64,000 nucleotides of DNA, taken from assembly GCA_047967505.1 (NCBI GenBank), contig CM106541.1. One strand, given 5' to 3'. The notes beneath the pieces were generated by a model. The model did not search any database. It had not been told where the DNA came from and worked only from the letters and a program-made list of their open reading frames with translations. Origin of the DNA: Dipteris shenzhenensis. Taxonomy: Eukaryota; Polypodiophyta; Polypodiopsida; Gleicheniales. Shown here piece after piece: positions 10,794 through 22,203 of this stretch. Position 1 is the first letter of the stretch. Each line of letters begins with the position of its first letter. The position numbers and the translations under genes are program-made.

Positions 10794-12520
10794 ACTGGTA
10801 TCAGAGCCTCACTTCCTCCCCACCCCAGCCTACCAGCTCCCTCTACCTCTACTTCCCTCGGGGCTTGTGCCCCCTTGATATAGAGCAAGCAGCGCAGGCA
10901 GCAGCGAAAAGCAGCGCAGGCATCTGCAGCAGGGCGGTGCGGGACGCGAAAAGCAGCGCAGGCAGCTGCAGCAGGGCGGCGCATCGCGAGCTGCAGCAGG
11001 GCGGCGCCGAGCAGCGCACGCGTGGGCTGCATCTAGGCATCGCGTGCGTGGGCGCAGGGAGCGCGCGGGCATCAGCTGGGCTTCGAGCCCATTCGCTGTA
11101 CAGTCGCGTACGGACGTACGGTCGTCCGTACAGCCGTACGTCGACCGTACTGTACGGACCGCCGTACAGACTGCGACAGTAAGGTGCCCTCTTTCGATTG
11201 GGAGCAGCGTCAGAGATCTACGTCAAGGAAGGCTTGTTTTTTTCGAATTTTTTTTTTCTGTACCTTGCAAAGGTACAGCAGGTACACAGGTACTCTACAC
11301 AAGTACACTGGTACAAAAGTACAGCAGGTACATCAGGTTTTTTTTCTTTTTGGGAGAAAAAGAGAAGGAGAAAGAGCACTCTGCTCTTCATTCAGGATCA
11401 TTTTTCAGTTCTCAAAACTGTGTTTTTTGAAAGTACAGCAAGTACCTTCATCTCCCTCGTGCTTGAGGTGACCAGTACCACAGTGTGTGGTTGATTGCAC
11501 AGTTATTTTGTTTTGGGAAGGTAATGCCTTGATCTTGCAGAGGACTTTTATGCTTTTGCTGAGTGAAATCTCAGCTTTTGGGTGACGTTATCAAAGGGCT
11601 TTTGCCTGGAAGCGTATGCAGTGTATGCCTTGAGGCAGTGTGGAGCCAGGGAGCCCACATTAGTCTTGTTTCCGCAGTGTATTCAGTGACATTTCTTGCA
11701 GGTCACATTTTGTGTACGACACCTTGGAAAATCTCAGTTGAGCCACGCTTGGCCAGGGCGCATCGAGTTTACTCGGTCCCTAACTGTCCATCGTTGACAG
11801 TGCTCAAAAGATTTTCTCTTCAGTGTCTGTACGTTGGGATCTGTGTTGTTATTGTGTACACAGGGCTGTTTATGCATTGCATTGTCAGGTGAAAGTGCCA
11901 GGAGAGCGCTACATTTTGTATGCTACCTCAGTGTTGAGGTGTTCTTCACTTGGTTCAGGTGTCGGATCAAGGGGCTTTTGCCCAGATTTTGCTTGAGAGC
12001 ACTTGGGTTACTGTCTGAGACCCTCAGATGCCTTTTATCCCCTTGGAAGAAGGGTGATTGCTTGGGATTTGTCCCATTTTCTGTTGCACGTTTGTGACAG
12101 GCTGAAGTGTCTGGAGCCTCTTTTTTTCAGTGAACAAAACAGTGTATGCCAAGTGGTTTATGCATATTAAATCAGTGCAATACCTCATCTGAGGTGGGAG
12201 AAGTGATCAGGAAAGCAGTGTTTTGTGCCTTGTCAGCTGATGATGCACTGTTAAAGCACTTGTGGAGCAGCTGCAGCATTCTGAAATTACTGTTTTTTTA
12301 ATGCCTATTTGAGCACGGTACAGTGTGTCAGAAGGTACAGTAACTGGAGAGAAATTTTCTGTTGTGCTGCAGATTTTCTGACAGTTTAAAAAAAAAAAAA
12401 AAAAAACCAGCACTATTGTCAGTGCTCCTGGCTCTTGATAGAGCAGGTTTTTTCTGAGAAATCAGAATTTTATTCAGTCTTTCTTGACTTACAGGGAGCC
12501 AGGTACTTTCCTTATCTAAT
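10794..12520 (+). other. Copia-1 untranslated leader, 1.7 kb, with GC-rich repeats and GTAC clusters
   Basis: Three parts. 10885-11030 repeats AGCAGCGCAGGCAGCTGCAG-like units with a period near 54. 11095-11440 carries about 18 GTAC tetramers, many as CCGTACAG or GGTACAG. The rest is U-rich with little structure visible by eye. No convincing ORF precedes the gag ATG at 12521. Confidence 0.7.
10796..10807 (+). other. Primer binding site for initiator tRNA-Met (copia-1)
   Basis: TGGTATCAGAGC two bases after the 5' LTR, complementary to the 3' end of plant initiator tRNA-Met. Confidence 0.93.
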
Positions 12521-15500
12521 ATGGCATCAGGGGGAAGTGAATCATCAATTCTGAACATAAAGAAGTTGGAAGGGGCACACAATTATGCATTATGGGCAGA
12601 ACAGTGTTTGAATGTACTTCTGCTTAAGAAGATTTCTAAGCCCATAAGAGTGAAGGGTGTCAAGCCATCTGGGATGTCAGATGATGAATGGGAGGAGCTA
12701 GATCTGTCCGCATGCTTACTCTCAGTGATTCTCTTGTGTACAATGTTCAGGCTGAAAAGACCTCTTATGGTGTATGGCAGAGGCTAGCAGAGTTGTATGC
12801 CCAAAAGAGTTCAGCCAGTAAGGTGTATTGGTTGAAGAAGCTGGTTGATCTTCGCATGAAGGAAGGTACAGCTATGACCTCACACTTGAGTGAGTTCAAT
12901 GCCATCTTTACACAGCTGATTGCACAGGGGTTGAACCTTGATGAGGAGTTCAAGGCTACTTTCTTGTTGTGTACCCTTCCTGAGAGTTGGGACACTTTCA
13001 AGACCACCTTGTCTAATTCGAATGTCACTCTTATATATGCTGATGTAGAGAGCTCTCTCCTCATGGAGGAGATGAGCAGGAAAAATAATGCGGGCAGCAA
13101 GTCTTCAAATGCTTTGCAGGTACAGGAAAGAGGCAGGACTCAGCAGAAGGGGAGATCTGCTAGTAAGTCCAAATCCCGAAGTCAGTCCCGTGGTAAAAAG
13201 GATATTGAATGCTTTTATTGTGGCAAGAAGGGACATGTGAAGTCTAAGTGCTTCAAGTTTATATGGGATCAGAAAGCCAAGAAGGCTGAAGTAAAGGATG
13301 CAGGCAGTGGAAGTAAAGGCAAAGGCAAGGCCAAGGTAGATGACTTGGATGCAGTGAATGTTGCAGCAGAGGACAGTGACAGTGACAGGCATGAGGTATT
13401 ATGTTCTTCTGCTGTAATTGCACATACCTTGGTTATTGATGGCCATGACATGCACACCTGGCTCTTGGATTCAGGTGCTTCTTTTCATGTTACTCCTCAT
13501 AGGGAGTGGTTTACTTCCTACACAGGTACTCATGGAGTTGTTCACCTTGGGAACAACTATGCATGTCAGATTGCAGGGATTGGCAGTATACAGATAGTGT
13601 TCCCTGATGGACGCACATTTATGCTTGATGGTGTTCGCCATGTGCCGCAAATCAAGAAAAATCTGATTAGCACTGGCTTATTGGATGACAGTGGTTACCA
13701 CACCACATTTGGGGATTCCAAATGGGTGATTACTGATGGCCAGGTTGTAGTGGCTGAGGGTTTTAAGAGTGATACCTTGCACCCTCTTTATGTTTCCAGT
13801 GTGGGTAATCATGTTGTTGTCATAACCGAGCTGCCAAAGGTTTCATTGTGGCATAGCCGGTTGGGACACATGTCTGTTAAAGGAATGCAAGAACTATCAC
13901 GTTTGGGTTATCTGCCGTCTCTTTCTTTTTCAGATTTGCCTACTTGTGATCATTGCATATTTGGCAAGCATTCTGTGACTCCTCATAAGAGGAGAACTCC
14001 CCAGAGTAGAGCACCGCTTGATCTAGTGCACACTGATTTGTGTGAGATGCCACAGTTATCACTAGGGGGTGCAAAGTATTTCATTACTTTTATTGATGAT
14101 GCCACACGCAGAGCGTGGGTCTATTTCTTGAAGCATAAAAGCGATGCCTTAGATGCTTTCAAGAAGTTTGTCGCTCAGGTTGAGAATCGGACAGGTCGCA
14201 GGCTGAAATGCCTCAGATCCGATAATGGGGGTGAGTATGTGTCACATGCTTTTGTGCAGTTTTGCGAAGCTAAGGGCATCAAACAGGAACTCACAGTCCC
14301 TCATAATGCATCTCAAAATGGTGTAAGTGAGCGAATGAATCGAACTATTCAGGAGAAGGTTCGATGTATGTTGTCTTATGCTGCATTGCCCCATGGCTTT
14401 TGGGCAGAAGCCGTGCAAACAGCAGTTCACATTATTAACAGGTCGCCAAACAAGGCTTTGGAGTTGAAAGTGCCAGAGGAGGTGTGGTCTGGCAAGCCAC
14501 CCTCATATAAGCAGTTACGTGTATTTGGCTGCGAGTGCTTTGCTCATGTACGCAAAGAACTACGCACCAAACTGGAGCCAAAGTCTTTCAGATGCATCTT
14601 CATGGGTTATGGTGACGAAGGTGAAATGGGGTACACGTTATGGGATCCCGTTAAACGGAAGATTATACGCAGCAATGATGTCATTCTTTAAAGAGGATAG
14701 TGTACACAAGGAACCCGTGCAACCTGTGGAATACAGGAGGGTTATTTATGATGATGTTGGACAGCAAAGAATGCCCTTTTATATGCAGCAGCAGGCTGCT
14801 GCAGATAACCCTGTTCAAGAGGGTATACAGGCTGGAAATCAGCCAGATAATTTTGCCAATGATGCACCACTGGATATGCCAGCAGATGGGGCTGTAGAAC
14901 AGCCAGATATGGTGGTACAGCCACCCGTCATGCATGACGAACAGGCTGGACAGCAGCCTAATCCGGAACATTTTGTTAGGAGGAGCACCCGTGTACAACG
15001 GCCTCCTGACAGGTTTGTTCCAGGAGCCAACAATGTGGCTGATTTTATCATGCTGACAGATTGTGGTGAGCCTTCCAGCTTCAAGGAAGCTATGGGAAGA
15101 ACAGAGAAAAGGAAGTGGGAGAAAGCCATGCAGTCAGAAATGGACTCCTTACTTCAAAATGATACATGGGACTTGGTGCAGCTACCTGCAGGCAGAAAGG
15201 TTTTGCCATGCAAGTAGGTTTACAAAGTCAAAGTGGATTCAAATGCTTTACCGAGGTATAAGGCCAGATTGGTTGCCAAGGGATTTAAGCAGGAGAAGGG
15301 CATTGACTTTGATGAGATCTTTTCCCCTGTCGTCAAGATGACTACTTTGAGAGCAGTGTTAGCTCTTGTTGCTCATGAGGACATGGATTTATGTCAGATG
15401 GATGTGAAGACTGCTTTTCTTCACGGAGATCTCCATGATGAGATCTACATGAGTCAGCCAGAGGGATATGCTGTTACAGGGAAAGAGCAGCTTGTGTGTA

Positions 15501-16585
15501 AGCTCAAAAGGAGCTTGTATGGACTCAAGCAGGCACCAAGAGAATGGTACAAGAAGTTTGATGCCTTCATGCAGTCCCAAGGGTATCATAGGTGTGAGAC
15601 CGATCATTGCTTGTACACCAAACGGGCAAAGGATGGCAGTTTGATGCTACTCATTCTATATGTGGATGACATGCTGATTGCCAGTAAATCTCGCATAAGT
15701 CTTTTGACATGAAAGACTTGGGTGATGCCAACCATATTCTTGGCATGCGGATTACTCGTGACAGGTCCAAGGGACTTTTGTTTCTGTCACAGAAGGAGTA
15801 CATTGACAAAGTACTGCAGAGGTTTAAAATGGGGGGGGGAAGTCTATTAGTACCCCGTTGCCTCCACATTTAAAACTCAGCAGTAAGGACAGCCCCAGAT
15901 CAGATGATGATAAGGCTGAAATGGCCAAGGTTCCGTATGCATCTGCAGTTGGTTCTTTGATGTATGCCATGGTTGCCACTCGTCCGGATATTGCTTTTGC
16001 GGTGGGAGTCATCAGCAGGTATATGGCAAATCCAGGCAAGCGGCACTGGGAAGCAGTGAAAGGCGTTTTGAGGTATCTCCAGGGTACCAAAGACTTGTGC
16101 ATATGCTATGGCAGGCAAGATGCATTGGTGCATGGTTTTACAGATTCAGACTATGCAGGGAATGCAGATAACCGGAAGTCTACTACCGGTTATATTTTCA
16201 CATTTGCAGGAGGTGCTATATCATGGGTGTCTCGGTTGCAGAAATGCGTTGCACTGTCAACTACTGAAGCTGAATATGTTGTAGCCACTGAGGCTTGCAA
16301 GGAAGCAATATGGCTTACTCGGCTGGTGGGAGACTTGGGCATTACAGGAGATATGCCAGTTTTACATTGTGATAGTCAGAGTGCTATCATGTTGGCAAAG
16401 AATCCGGTCTTTCATCAGAAGACCAAGCACATAGATGTGAAATATCATTTCATCAGGGAGGTACTGGAAGACAAGTGACTTGAGCTTGTGAAGGTGCATA
16501 CTGATGATAATCCTGCAGATTTGCTCACTAAGAGCTTGCCTATAGAGCGATTTGCACATTGCCGCCACATCATGGGATTAGGATG
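12521..16585 (+). pseudogene. Copia-1 gag-pol polyprotein, multiply broken
   Basis: Gag starts MASGGSESSILNIKKLEG; CCHC knuckle CFYCGKKGHVKSKC at 13210-13251; protease LLDSGAS near 13462; GAG-preintegrase SLWHSRLGHMS; integrase with HTDLCEM, SDNGGEY and NGVSERMNR; RT with MDVKTAFLHGDL and YVDD at 15659-15670; RNase H with TDSDYAGNADNRKS and ALSTTEAEY; end at 16585. Breaks: frameshift near 12710, frameshift near 14685, TAG at 15215-15217 (KWVY to K-stop-VY), a deletion of some 30 or more codons near 15695, a shift in the G9 run at 15831-15839, and TGA at 16476-16478 (likely CGA to TGA). This copy cannot make a complete polyprotein. Confidence 0.95.
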
Positions 16586-16670
16586 AGACCACTCTTATTT
16601 TATGGTCTTGTATACAGTAACTGTATATTGCTGTAATTTTTATTCTTTTCTCCCCTTCGGCATATTGGCC

Positions 16671-16684
16671 TTAAGGTGGGAGGT
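16671..16684 (+). other. Copia-1 polypurine tract
   Basis: AAGGTGGGAGGT immediately before the 3' LTR. Confidence 0.85.
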
Positions 16685-16873
16685 TGTTGGGGTAAAGGCA
16701 CATTGCCACCCCTTTATTAAAGATATGACACCTATGACTGTCTTAAGACAGTCATAGGGGGAAAACCTAATCCTAATAAAACTTAAGAGTTTGTGGTGTG
16801 GCTCATCACTTCACACCCGTACATTTGGAGTCCTCTCTTTCTCTCACTCTCTCCCTCTTACCTTCTCCCTTCA
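16685..16873 (+). repeat. Copia-1 3' LTR, 189 bp
   Basis: Identical to the 5' LTR except for two C/T differences (GCCACCCC for GCCATCCC, CACTCTCTCC for CACTCCCTCC). The 28 bp palindrome is at 16731-16758. Confidence 0.96.
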
Positions 16874-17048
16874 CATCCACACAAGCACACACATCAGCAT
16901 CCATGTCTATAAAGGCCTCTGTGCTGAGTTCCATTCAGACACTGGAGACTAAGGGAAGAAACCTAAAAAAAAGGAATCCACATTCTCTTCAACCAAGCTT
17001 TTTGTTTAGTATCTCCCAAGTAAATGGTTCTTAGCAAACAAGCTTAGA
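16874..17048 (+). repeat. TSD CATCC and diverged LTR copy, part 2
   Basis: CATCC (16874-16878) is the right target duplication. The following GCATCCATGTCTATAAAGG and GTGCTGAGTTCC parallel 8210-8260, so this is the other half of the LTR remnant that copia-1 split. A_n-rich filler follows until the LINE fragment starts near 17049. Confidence 0.65.
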
Positions 17049-18073
17049 AAAGGATAGACAGCATACTAGAAAAACAGCGAATCCTATTTCAGCAACATGG
17101 GATGTACAGTATAATCTCTTTCTCTTCCCCTCACCAGATCATTCAGGCTGAGTTTGGGGCATCCCCACTACAGCTTTCAGGTTATCACCCACCTATACCA
17201 GGTCAGGGGGTACAGGGATTGCACTTTTGGGCACAGCAGATTACCATGGCTAGCATTGTCCTCTTCTATGGCACTATCAGCAGCAGGTGACCAGAGATGC
17301 TGGTATGCACGCACAGAGAGATGGTTTGAGCGATTGGGACTTCACATGGATAGCCTCCCTCCCTTCCAATATAGCATTGACATGCCGTTCTCTCCTATCC
17401 TGTCACACAAGGTCAACCAGATCATCCGCGAGGATCTTTTACAGCTACACACATTCCGGACATGGTTGGGACCAAGCTACCTTCCAGTGAAGCTCGGCTT
17501 CTATAGGGATCATTGTTTACGTATCACGGAGGAGGGTTTTATTGACCCACTGGGATATACGCAGATCCACTTACCCCCCTCACTGAGGATCTCTATTGGG
17601 CAGTTTTGAGTCTCTTCAGATAGACTATGCATTGAGGGCAGGGCAAAGGGCCTACCCCGGGAGAGGCGCATATGCACATTACGTGACATATAGGAGGTCG
17701 AGTCGGAGGAGCATTTCATTTTCAGGTGCATAGTTTACGATGAGATCCGAGGACGCTTCTACTGCCTCTTTAGAGATAGTTCTGGGGTGTTGTCCCAATT
17801 TCTCTCCTATATAGACCAGAGATGCTTGGCGGCTTTCATCCATGAGGCAGCCAGACACCGCAAGCGTCTACTTCTATCAAGGAGACAGGAGCAGACCTCC
17901 TCCTTGGTAGACCCTTCTAAGAGCTCAATCACAAGGTTCTTCCAGCTAGAGCATGTGGACCCCCATACTACGAGGCCCCGACATGATCCGGATCCAGAGC
18001 CAGCAACACGACAACTCATACAGAGGGCTGACGCGCAAATTACACTTGGGGAAATCCCCTCTCTGTTCAGAGT
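17049..18073 (+). repeat. LINE-B tandem unit 1 (1,025 bp)
   Basis: It starts AAAGGATAGACAGC and ends CTGTTCAGAGT; unit 2 follows without a spacer. The copies are nearly identical apart from scattered substitutions and a 14 bp deletion in unit 2 near 18927. Confidence 0.9.
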
Positions 18074-18076
18074 AAA
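17154..18076 (+). pseudogene. LINE-B ORF2 C-terminus, copy 1
   Basis: The frame reads GHPHYSFQVITHLYQVRGY, later PFSPILSHKVNQIIRED and LPPSLRISIGQF, then TGA and, in the same frame, SSDRLCIEGRAKGLPRERRI followed by CTLRDI, TAG and EVESEEHFIFRCIVYDEIRG. The last block is the Cys/His region behind the RT of many LINEs (C-x2-C, EEHFxxxC, YxxIR); here the second Cys is Arg. A Ser/Arg tail follows. Two stops make it inactive. The RT catalytic core is not in this fragment. Confidence 0.75.
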
Positions 18077-19084
18077 GGATAGACAGCATACTAGAAAAAC
18101 AGCGAATCCTATTTCAGCAACATGGGATGTACAGTATAATCTCTTTCTCTTCCCCTCACCAGATCATTTAGGCTGAGTTTGGGGCATCCCCACTACAGCT
18201 TTCAGGTTATCACCCACCTATACCAGGTCAGGGGGTACAGGGATTGCACTTCTGGGCACAGCAGATTACCATGGCTAGCATTGTCCTCTTCTATGGCACT
18301 ATCAGCAGCAGGTGACCAGAGATGCTGGTATGCACGCACAGAGAGATGGTTTGAGCGATTGGGACTTCACATGGATAGCCTCCCTCCCTTCCAATATAGC
18401 TTTGACGTGCCGTTCTCTCCTATCCTGTCACACAAGGTCAACCAGATCATCCGCGAGGATCTTTTACAGCTACACACATTCCGGACATGGTTGGGACCAA
18501 GCTACCTTCCAGTGAAGCTCGGCTTCTATAGGGATCATTGTTTACGTATCACGAAGGAGGGTTTTATTGACCCACCGGGATATACGCACATCCACTTACC
18601 CCCCTCACTGAGGATATCTATTGGGCAGTTTTGAGTCTCTTGAGATAGACTATGCATTGAGGGCAGGGCAAAGGGCCTACCCCGGGAGAGGCGCATATGC
18701 ACATTACGTGACATATAGGAGGTCCGAGTCGGAGGAGCATTTCATTTTCAGGTGCACAGTTTACGATGAGATCCGAGGACGCTTCTACTGCCTCTTTAGA
18801 GATAGTTCTGGGGTGTTGTCCCAATTTCTCTCCTATCTAGACCACAGATGCTTGGCGGCTTTCATCCATGAGGCAGCCAGACACCGCAAGCGTCTACTTC
18901 TATCAAGGAGACAGGAGCAGACCTCCTTCTAAGAGCTCAATCACAGGGTTCTTCCAGCTAGAGCATGTGGACCCCCATACTACGAGGCCCCGACATGATC
19001 CGGATCCAGAGCCAGCAACACGACAACTCATACAGAGGGCTGACGCGCAAATTACACTTGGGGATATCCCCTCTCTGTTCAGAG
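18074..19084 (+). repeat. LINE-B tandem unit 2
   Basis: Second copy of the 1,025 bp unit. It lacks 14 bp (TCCTTGGTAGACCC) present in unit 1 near 17905, and only this copy continues into the 3' UTR. Confidence 0.9.
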
Positions 19085-19284
19085 TCAGGGCTCAACCAAC
19101 AGGGGTAACTCTAGCCCTTGTTAGGCGCAGAGCTATGATCAGGAGACGACACAGGACCATGCCCACGAGCAGCCGACATCACTTTATCGCCGACTTCATG
19201 CTTCCGTTGTATCATCCACCTGGATGACCTGATGAGGAGGAGGAGGAGGATGATGGTGATGATGATGATGATACTGATGTGTAG
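18179..19284 (+). pseudogene. LINE-B ORF2 C-terminus, copy 2, with acidic tail
   Basis: Same protein as copy 1 (151 residues open from 18179), then stops and frame changes. It continues into PTGVTLALVRRRAMIRRRHRT and HHFIADFMLPLYHPPG. The frame then has TGA at 19225-19227 and a strongly acidic end DEEEEEDDGDDDDDTDV before TAG at 19282-19284. The fragment at 24779 has the same order (DFMPSLPLPP, TGA at the corresponding place, SDDEDESVV, TAG), so the acidic tail is an authentic part of this LINE protein and the shared stop was probably in the source copy or arose twice. Confidence 0.75.
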
Positions 19285-19775
19285 TCGATCACTTTGACAT
19301 GACTATGTAGTACTCAACACTAGCTTTTTGCATTTTGCATTTTGCATTGGTGTGGATGCTCGTTTATTAGCTCCTTTACTCAAAGGAGACCGACCGACTC
19401 GAGGTGTCGGCCTTGATGCTGACCATCGGATACAGAAATCCAAAAGACCACGACCCCCACCATGACAAGAGACAGCTCGACAACTACAGATACGTGACAT
19501 CTTTGCTTCCTATCGGAGAGAGACCACAATTCCTGGATATGTCCTCGGAGTTTTCACACTACACACCAGAGTCTCGTGAGAGCTTTGAGAGTGTGCTTCT
19601 GAGTTTTTAAGATCATTAGCTTAGCTTAGCACTTACCAAGGGCCATAGCGAGCCATTTCTTGTAGACCATGGCAGCTTGTATGAGCTATTCTACTAACTG
19701 TACTTTGTCTCATAGGCCTGTGAGACCTCCCGAAGACGTTAATACAACTTCCTTTCTTTCTTTCTTTCTCTCTCC

Positions 19776-21245
19776 CCACGCACGGGCGACGGCAACCATT
19801 TCCGCCACTTTACTTGAGCAACAGAGAGCCAATTAGGCTCTCAACATCAGTTCAACTAGTTTAGACACTACCACCTTTGTTACCTCCACCTTGAGAGTAC
19901 AAGAGCATGGTATTAAAAGTGCATGGCGGACCGGACGAGATCCTACCAGAGATCACCTCTTGCGATACGATTCAGGGACACTTGGGCCCGGCTAGCAGCA
20001 CTGCACAGGCACACATCCCTACAAGAGTCAAGACCATCCAGGTATTTACATGGACAAAGACCTCGCTCCTCTACAGGCAAAGGAGAGGCAAGCCCTATTA
20101 CTGCAGTGGGATGCTGCTCGTAAGGAGGGGAAGTGGGCTGTAGTACACGAGGGTTGACCGGACCTAGGCGAGAGCTCATTGCCACACCCAGATATGGATG
20201 CGTGTTCTATAAGACCGACAGGACCAAGACCTTGGCTTATACCATTTGGAATTGGAATGGCACCTTATGGTCAGAGCCAAGGAATTACTCGAGATCATAC
20301 AAATTACTCGAGATCATACACACAACGAGAGATTGTTTTCTATACAAAGATTCGTCAAAGCCCAAAGCGCCTAGCACCACCTGTCTATGGATACACATGG
20401 GAGTCTTCCTATTAGGATGAGACTAAGAAAAGTGGGGGAGTACGTGGATCCGGTGGAGTAGCAATTCTATATGAATCAGCCCTCACAAGAATGATCACTG
20501 AGGAGAAACGCAATCCACACACTAGATTAATCTGGATCTGCAACACATCCTCTACAGATATTTTCATTGCAGTCTACTCCTTTCCTCCAAAGACATCGCA
20601 TTTTGCTAGGGAGCTTTAGGAGGAAGGAGAGACATCTCCATACACTGTCTAATACCACAATATCATGGATTTTTCAAGTTGCGGGAAAGTCGTCCTCCTT
20701 CAAGACTTGAACGCTAGGATTGTCAACTACCAGGTACCAACCATTGATTTTCAGCATGACTCGATATGTTGCTTGAGATCCATATACATAAGGCGGGTCT
20801 CTCATGAGTATCCGAAGATCGTCGATCCCTAGTCACCTTGTATGGGCACACATTTATTGATATAAGAAGGATACATGATCTGATTATATGCAATGGTCTA
20901 GAGAGATGGCCATCCTCTGGTGGGCTTACGTGGTTCCCTAATGGAGGAGGAACTAGCGTACTCCACAATATCATGGGATCCCCTACCTTCACTTCCTACA
21001 TCACAGACTTCTCCATTCCCCACAAACCCCCTAGAACTGATCATACCTACCTATTCTTTAGTTTATCCAACCCCTTACCACCATAAAGCACATCACATCC
21101 CACTTATACTACTTACCAGAAGATTCATTTTGACCATACACTAGCCCCTGCCCATGCCACCTGCCTCTCCTGTATGCTTGAGGACCTTGACAATATCCCA
21201 CTTCTAGAGAACAGAAACATGTAGGCCATCTTCTCCCGGTAGTAG
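19776..21245 (+). pseudogene. LINE-B family, 5' part with endonuclease, broken
   Basis: It begins directly after the pyrimidine tail of the preceding LINE. A possible short ORF1 (MADRTRSYQRSPLAIRFRD) starts at 19923. The endonuclease follows: frame 20179 to about 20790 reads APPVYGYTWESSY, stop, GGVRGSGGVAILYES, IWICNTSS, IFIAVYSFPPKTS and VVLLQDLNARI (the GDxN block with Gly replaced by Gln). A frame change leads to LYGHTFIDIRRIHDLIICNG, GGLTWF and RTDHTYLFFSLS (the SDH block). Several stops. It is cut by the copia-2 LTR at about 21246; the missing RT may have been deleted, because the LINE 3' end reappears at 24259. Confidence 0.7.
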
Positions 21246-21479
21246 TGATGCCCTATGGGCCCTGGTATGTGCTTTGTAGGCATAGTTATAGGCACTTTAG
21301 TGTTTTAGTGCCTTTTATGCCACATAGGACATTTAGTCCTATGTGACACCTAGGACACTTAGTCCTAGGGTCTATCTTCATGTACTTTGTACTTTCATTT
21401 CCACTATTCTAGTTGACGTGACAGCATTCAGCTCCTGGCTTCGACCCTTATGCTTGCTTCCACACTCCACGCACCTACA
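21246..21479 (+). repeat. Copia-2 5' LTR (start approximate)
   Basis: It ends CGCACCTACA one base before the primer site. The start at TGATGCCC is inferred. It contains repeated blocks GGACATTTAGTCCTA and GGACACTTAGTCCTA (21328-21368) that can form hairpins. Confidence 0.65.
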
Positions 21480-21480
21480 G

Positions 21481-21492
21481 TGGTATCAGAGC
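21481..21492 (+). other. Primer binding site (copia-2)
   Basis: TGGTATCAGAGC, initiator tRNA-Met type, one base after the LTR end. Confidence 0.92.
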
Positions 21493-22203
21493 TCCTAGTA
21501 CCTGCTCCCCTGCCCTTAGACTTGCATTGCTCCCAGCCATCAACAGCTCGAGTCGTGTGCCATCCGTACGACTGTACGGACGTTCGTACAGATCCGATAC
21601 ATGTCCCACGTCGTTCCATACAGCTTCACGCCTTCTACCAGATGCCCGTTTGATCTCCTTGCAGTTCCGCGCCATTCGTACAGTGGTACGTAACTGTGCC
21701 ATACCTACGCCATACAACTGTACCTGATGCAATACCTGCATCGTGCAGCCTTCCGTACAAGCGTACCTACAAACGTACCTGCCTTCTGTACAAGCACACC
21801 TACTTCCATACAAGCGTACCTACAGGCGTGCCTGCCTTCTGTACACCTATACCTATAGATCAGCTGTCCGTACAGCTTGTACCTGCTCCGTTGCTTCGCA
21901 CATGCGAGTTCCGTACCTATTTTGGCATTGGATATGAACCAAGTTCTTGGTTCTTGCTTGCTATAACCCTTTTTGGGTTTCACTGCAGTCATCTACAAAC
22001 ATTTGCAGTTTCGGGGCTTTTGCAGGACATTGGCAAATTTGGGGTTTTCAATTCATTTCCCTTCTTTTGGTTGCAAATTCTTGCAAGACATTGGAGCCTT
22101 GGGATTTGGATTGCAATTTCTTGTTCAGATCGTAGGACATTGGGTTGATAGCCTTAAGGCTTTTGTGTTTTCAAGTCTTTTATTTCAGGGTATCCCATTT
22201 GCA
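21493..22203 (+). other. Copia-2 leader with GTAC/GTACG clusters
   Basis: From 21555 to 21900 the sequence is full of CGTAC, GTACAG and ACCTAC motifs (for example GTACGGACGTTCGTACAG). The pattern resembles the copia-1 leader although the two sequences do not align end to end. Confidence 0.7.

Larger units (their letters stand above)
10605..16873 (+). mobile_element. Copia-1: full-length Ty1/copia element, 6,269 bp, young LTRs
   Basis: Both LTRs (189 bp), a 5 bp TSD (CATCC), primer site, long leader, gag-pol in copia order (PR, IN, RT, RNase H) and a polypurine tract are all present. The LTRs differ at only 2 of 189 positions, so the insertion is recent. It landed in a diverged LTR copy inside intron 3 of the Rossmann gene, in the opposite orientation to that gene. 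Its proteins are closely similar to those of copia-3 (50468-56314), so the two are one subfamily. Confidence 0.96.
17049..19775 (+). mobile_element. LINE-B family, 3' part, with internal tandem duplication
   Basis: The C-terminal part of a LINE ORF2 plus 3' UTR. A 1,025 bp unit stands twice (17049-18073, 18074-19084). The 3' UTR has TTGCATTTTGCATT, GGATGCTCGTTTA and GTCTCATA blocks and ends in a CTTT/CT tail at 19750-19775. The same 3' UTR blocks recur at 24673-24765, 24815-25046 and, on the minus strand, at 35165-35310. Confidence 0.8.

Noticed and set aside
16990-17035. Minus-strand YLGDTKQKAWL as a candidate for the missing GDTRN exon
   Set aside because: It lacks good splice sites and similarity after GDT, and lies in an LTR remnant. 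The exon at 25537-25590 fits in phase, sites and sequence.
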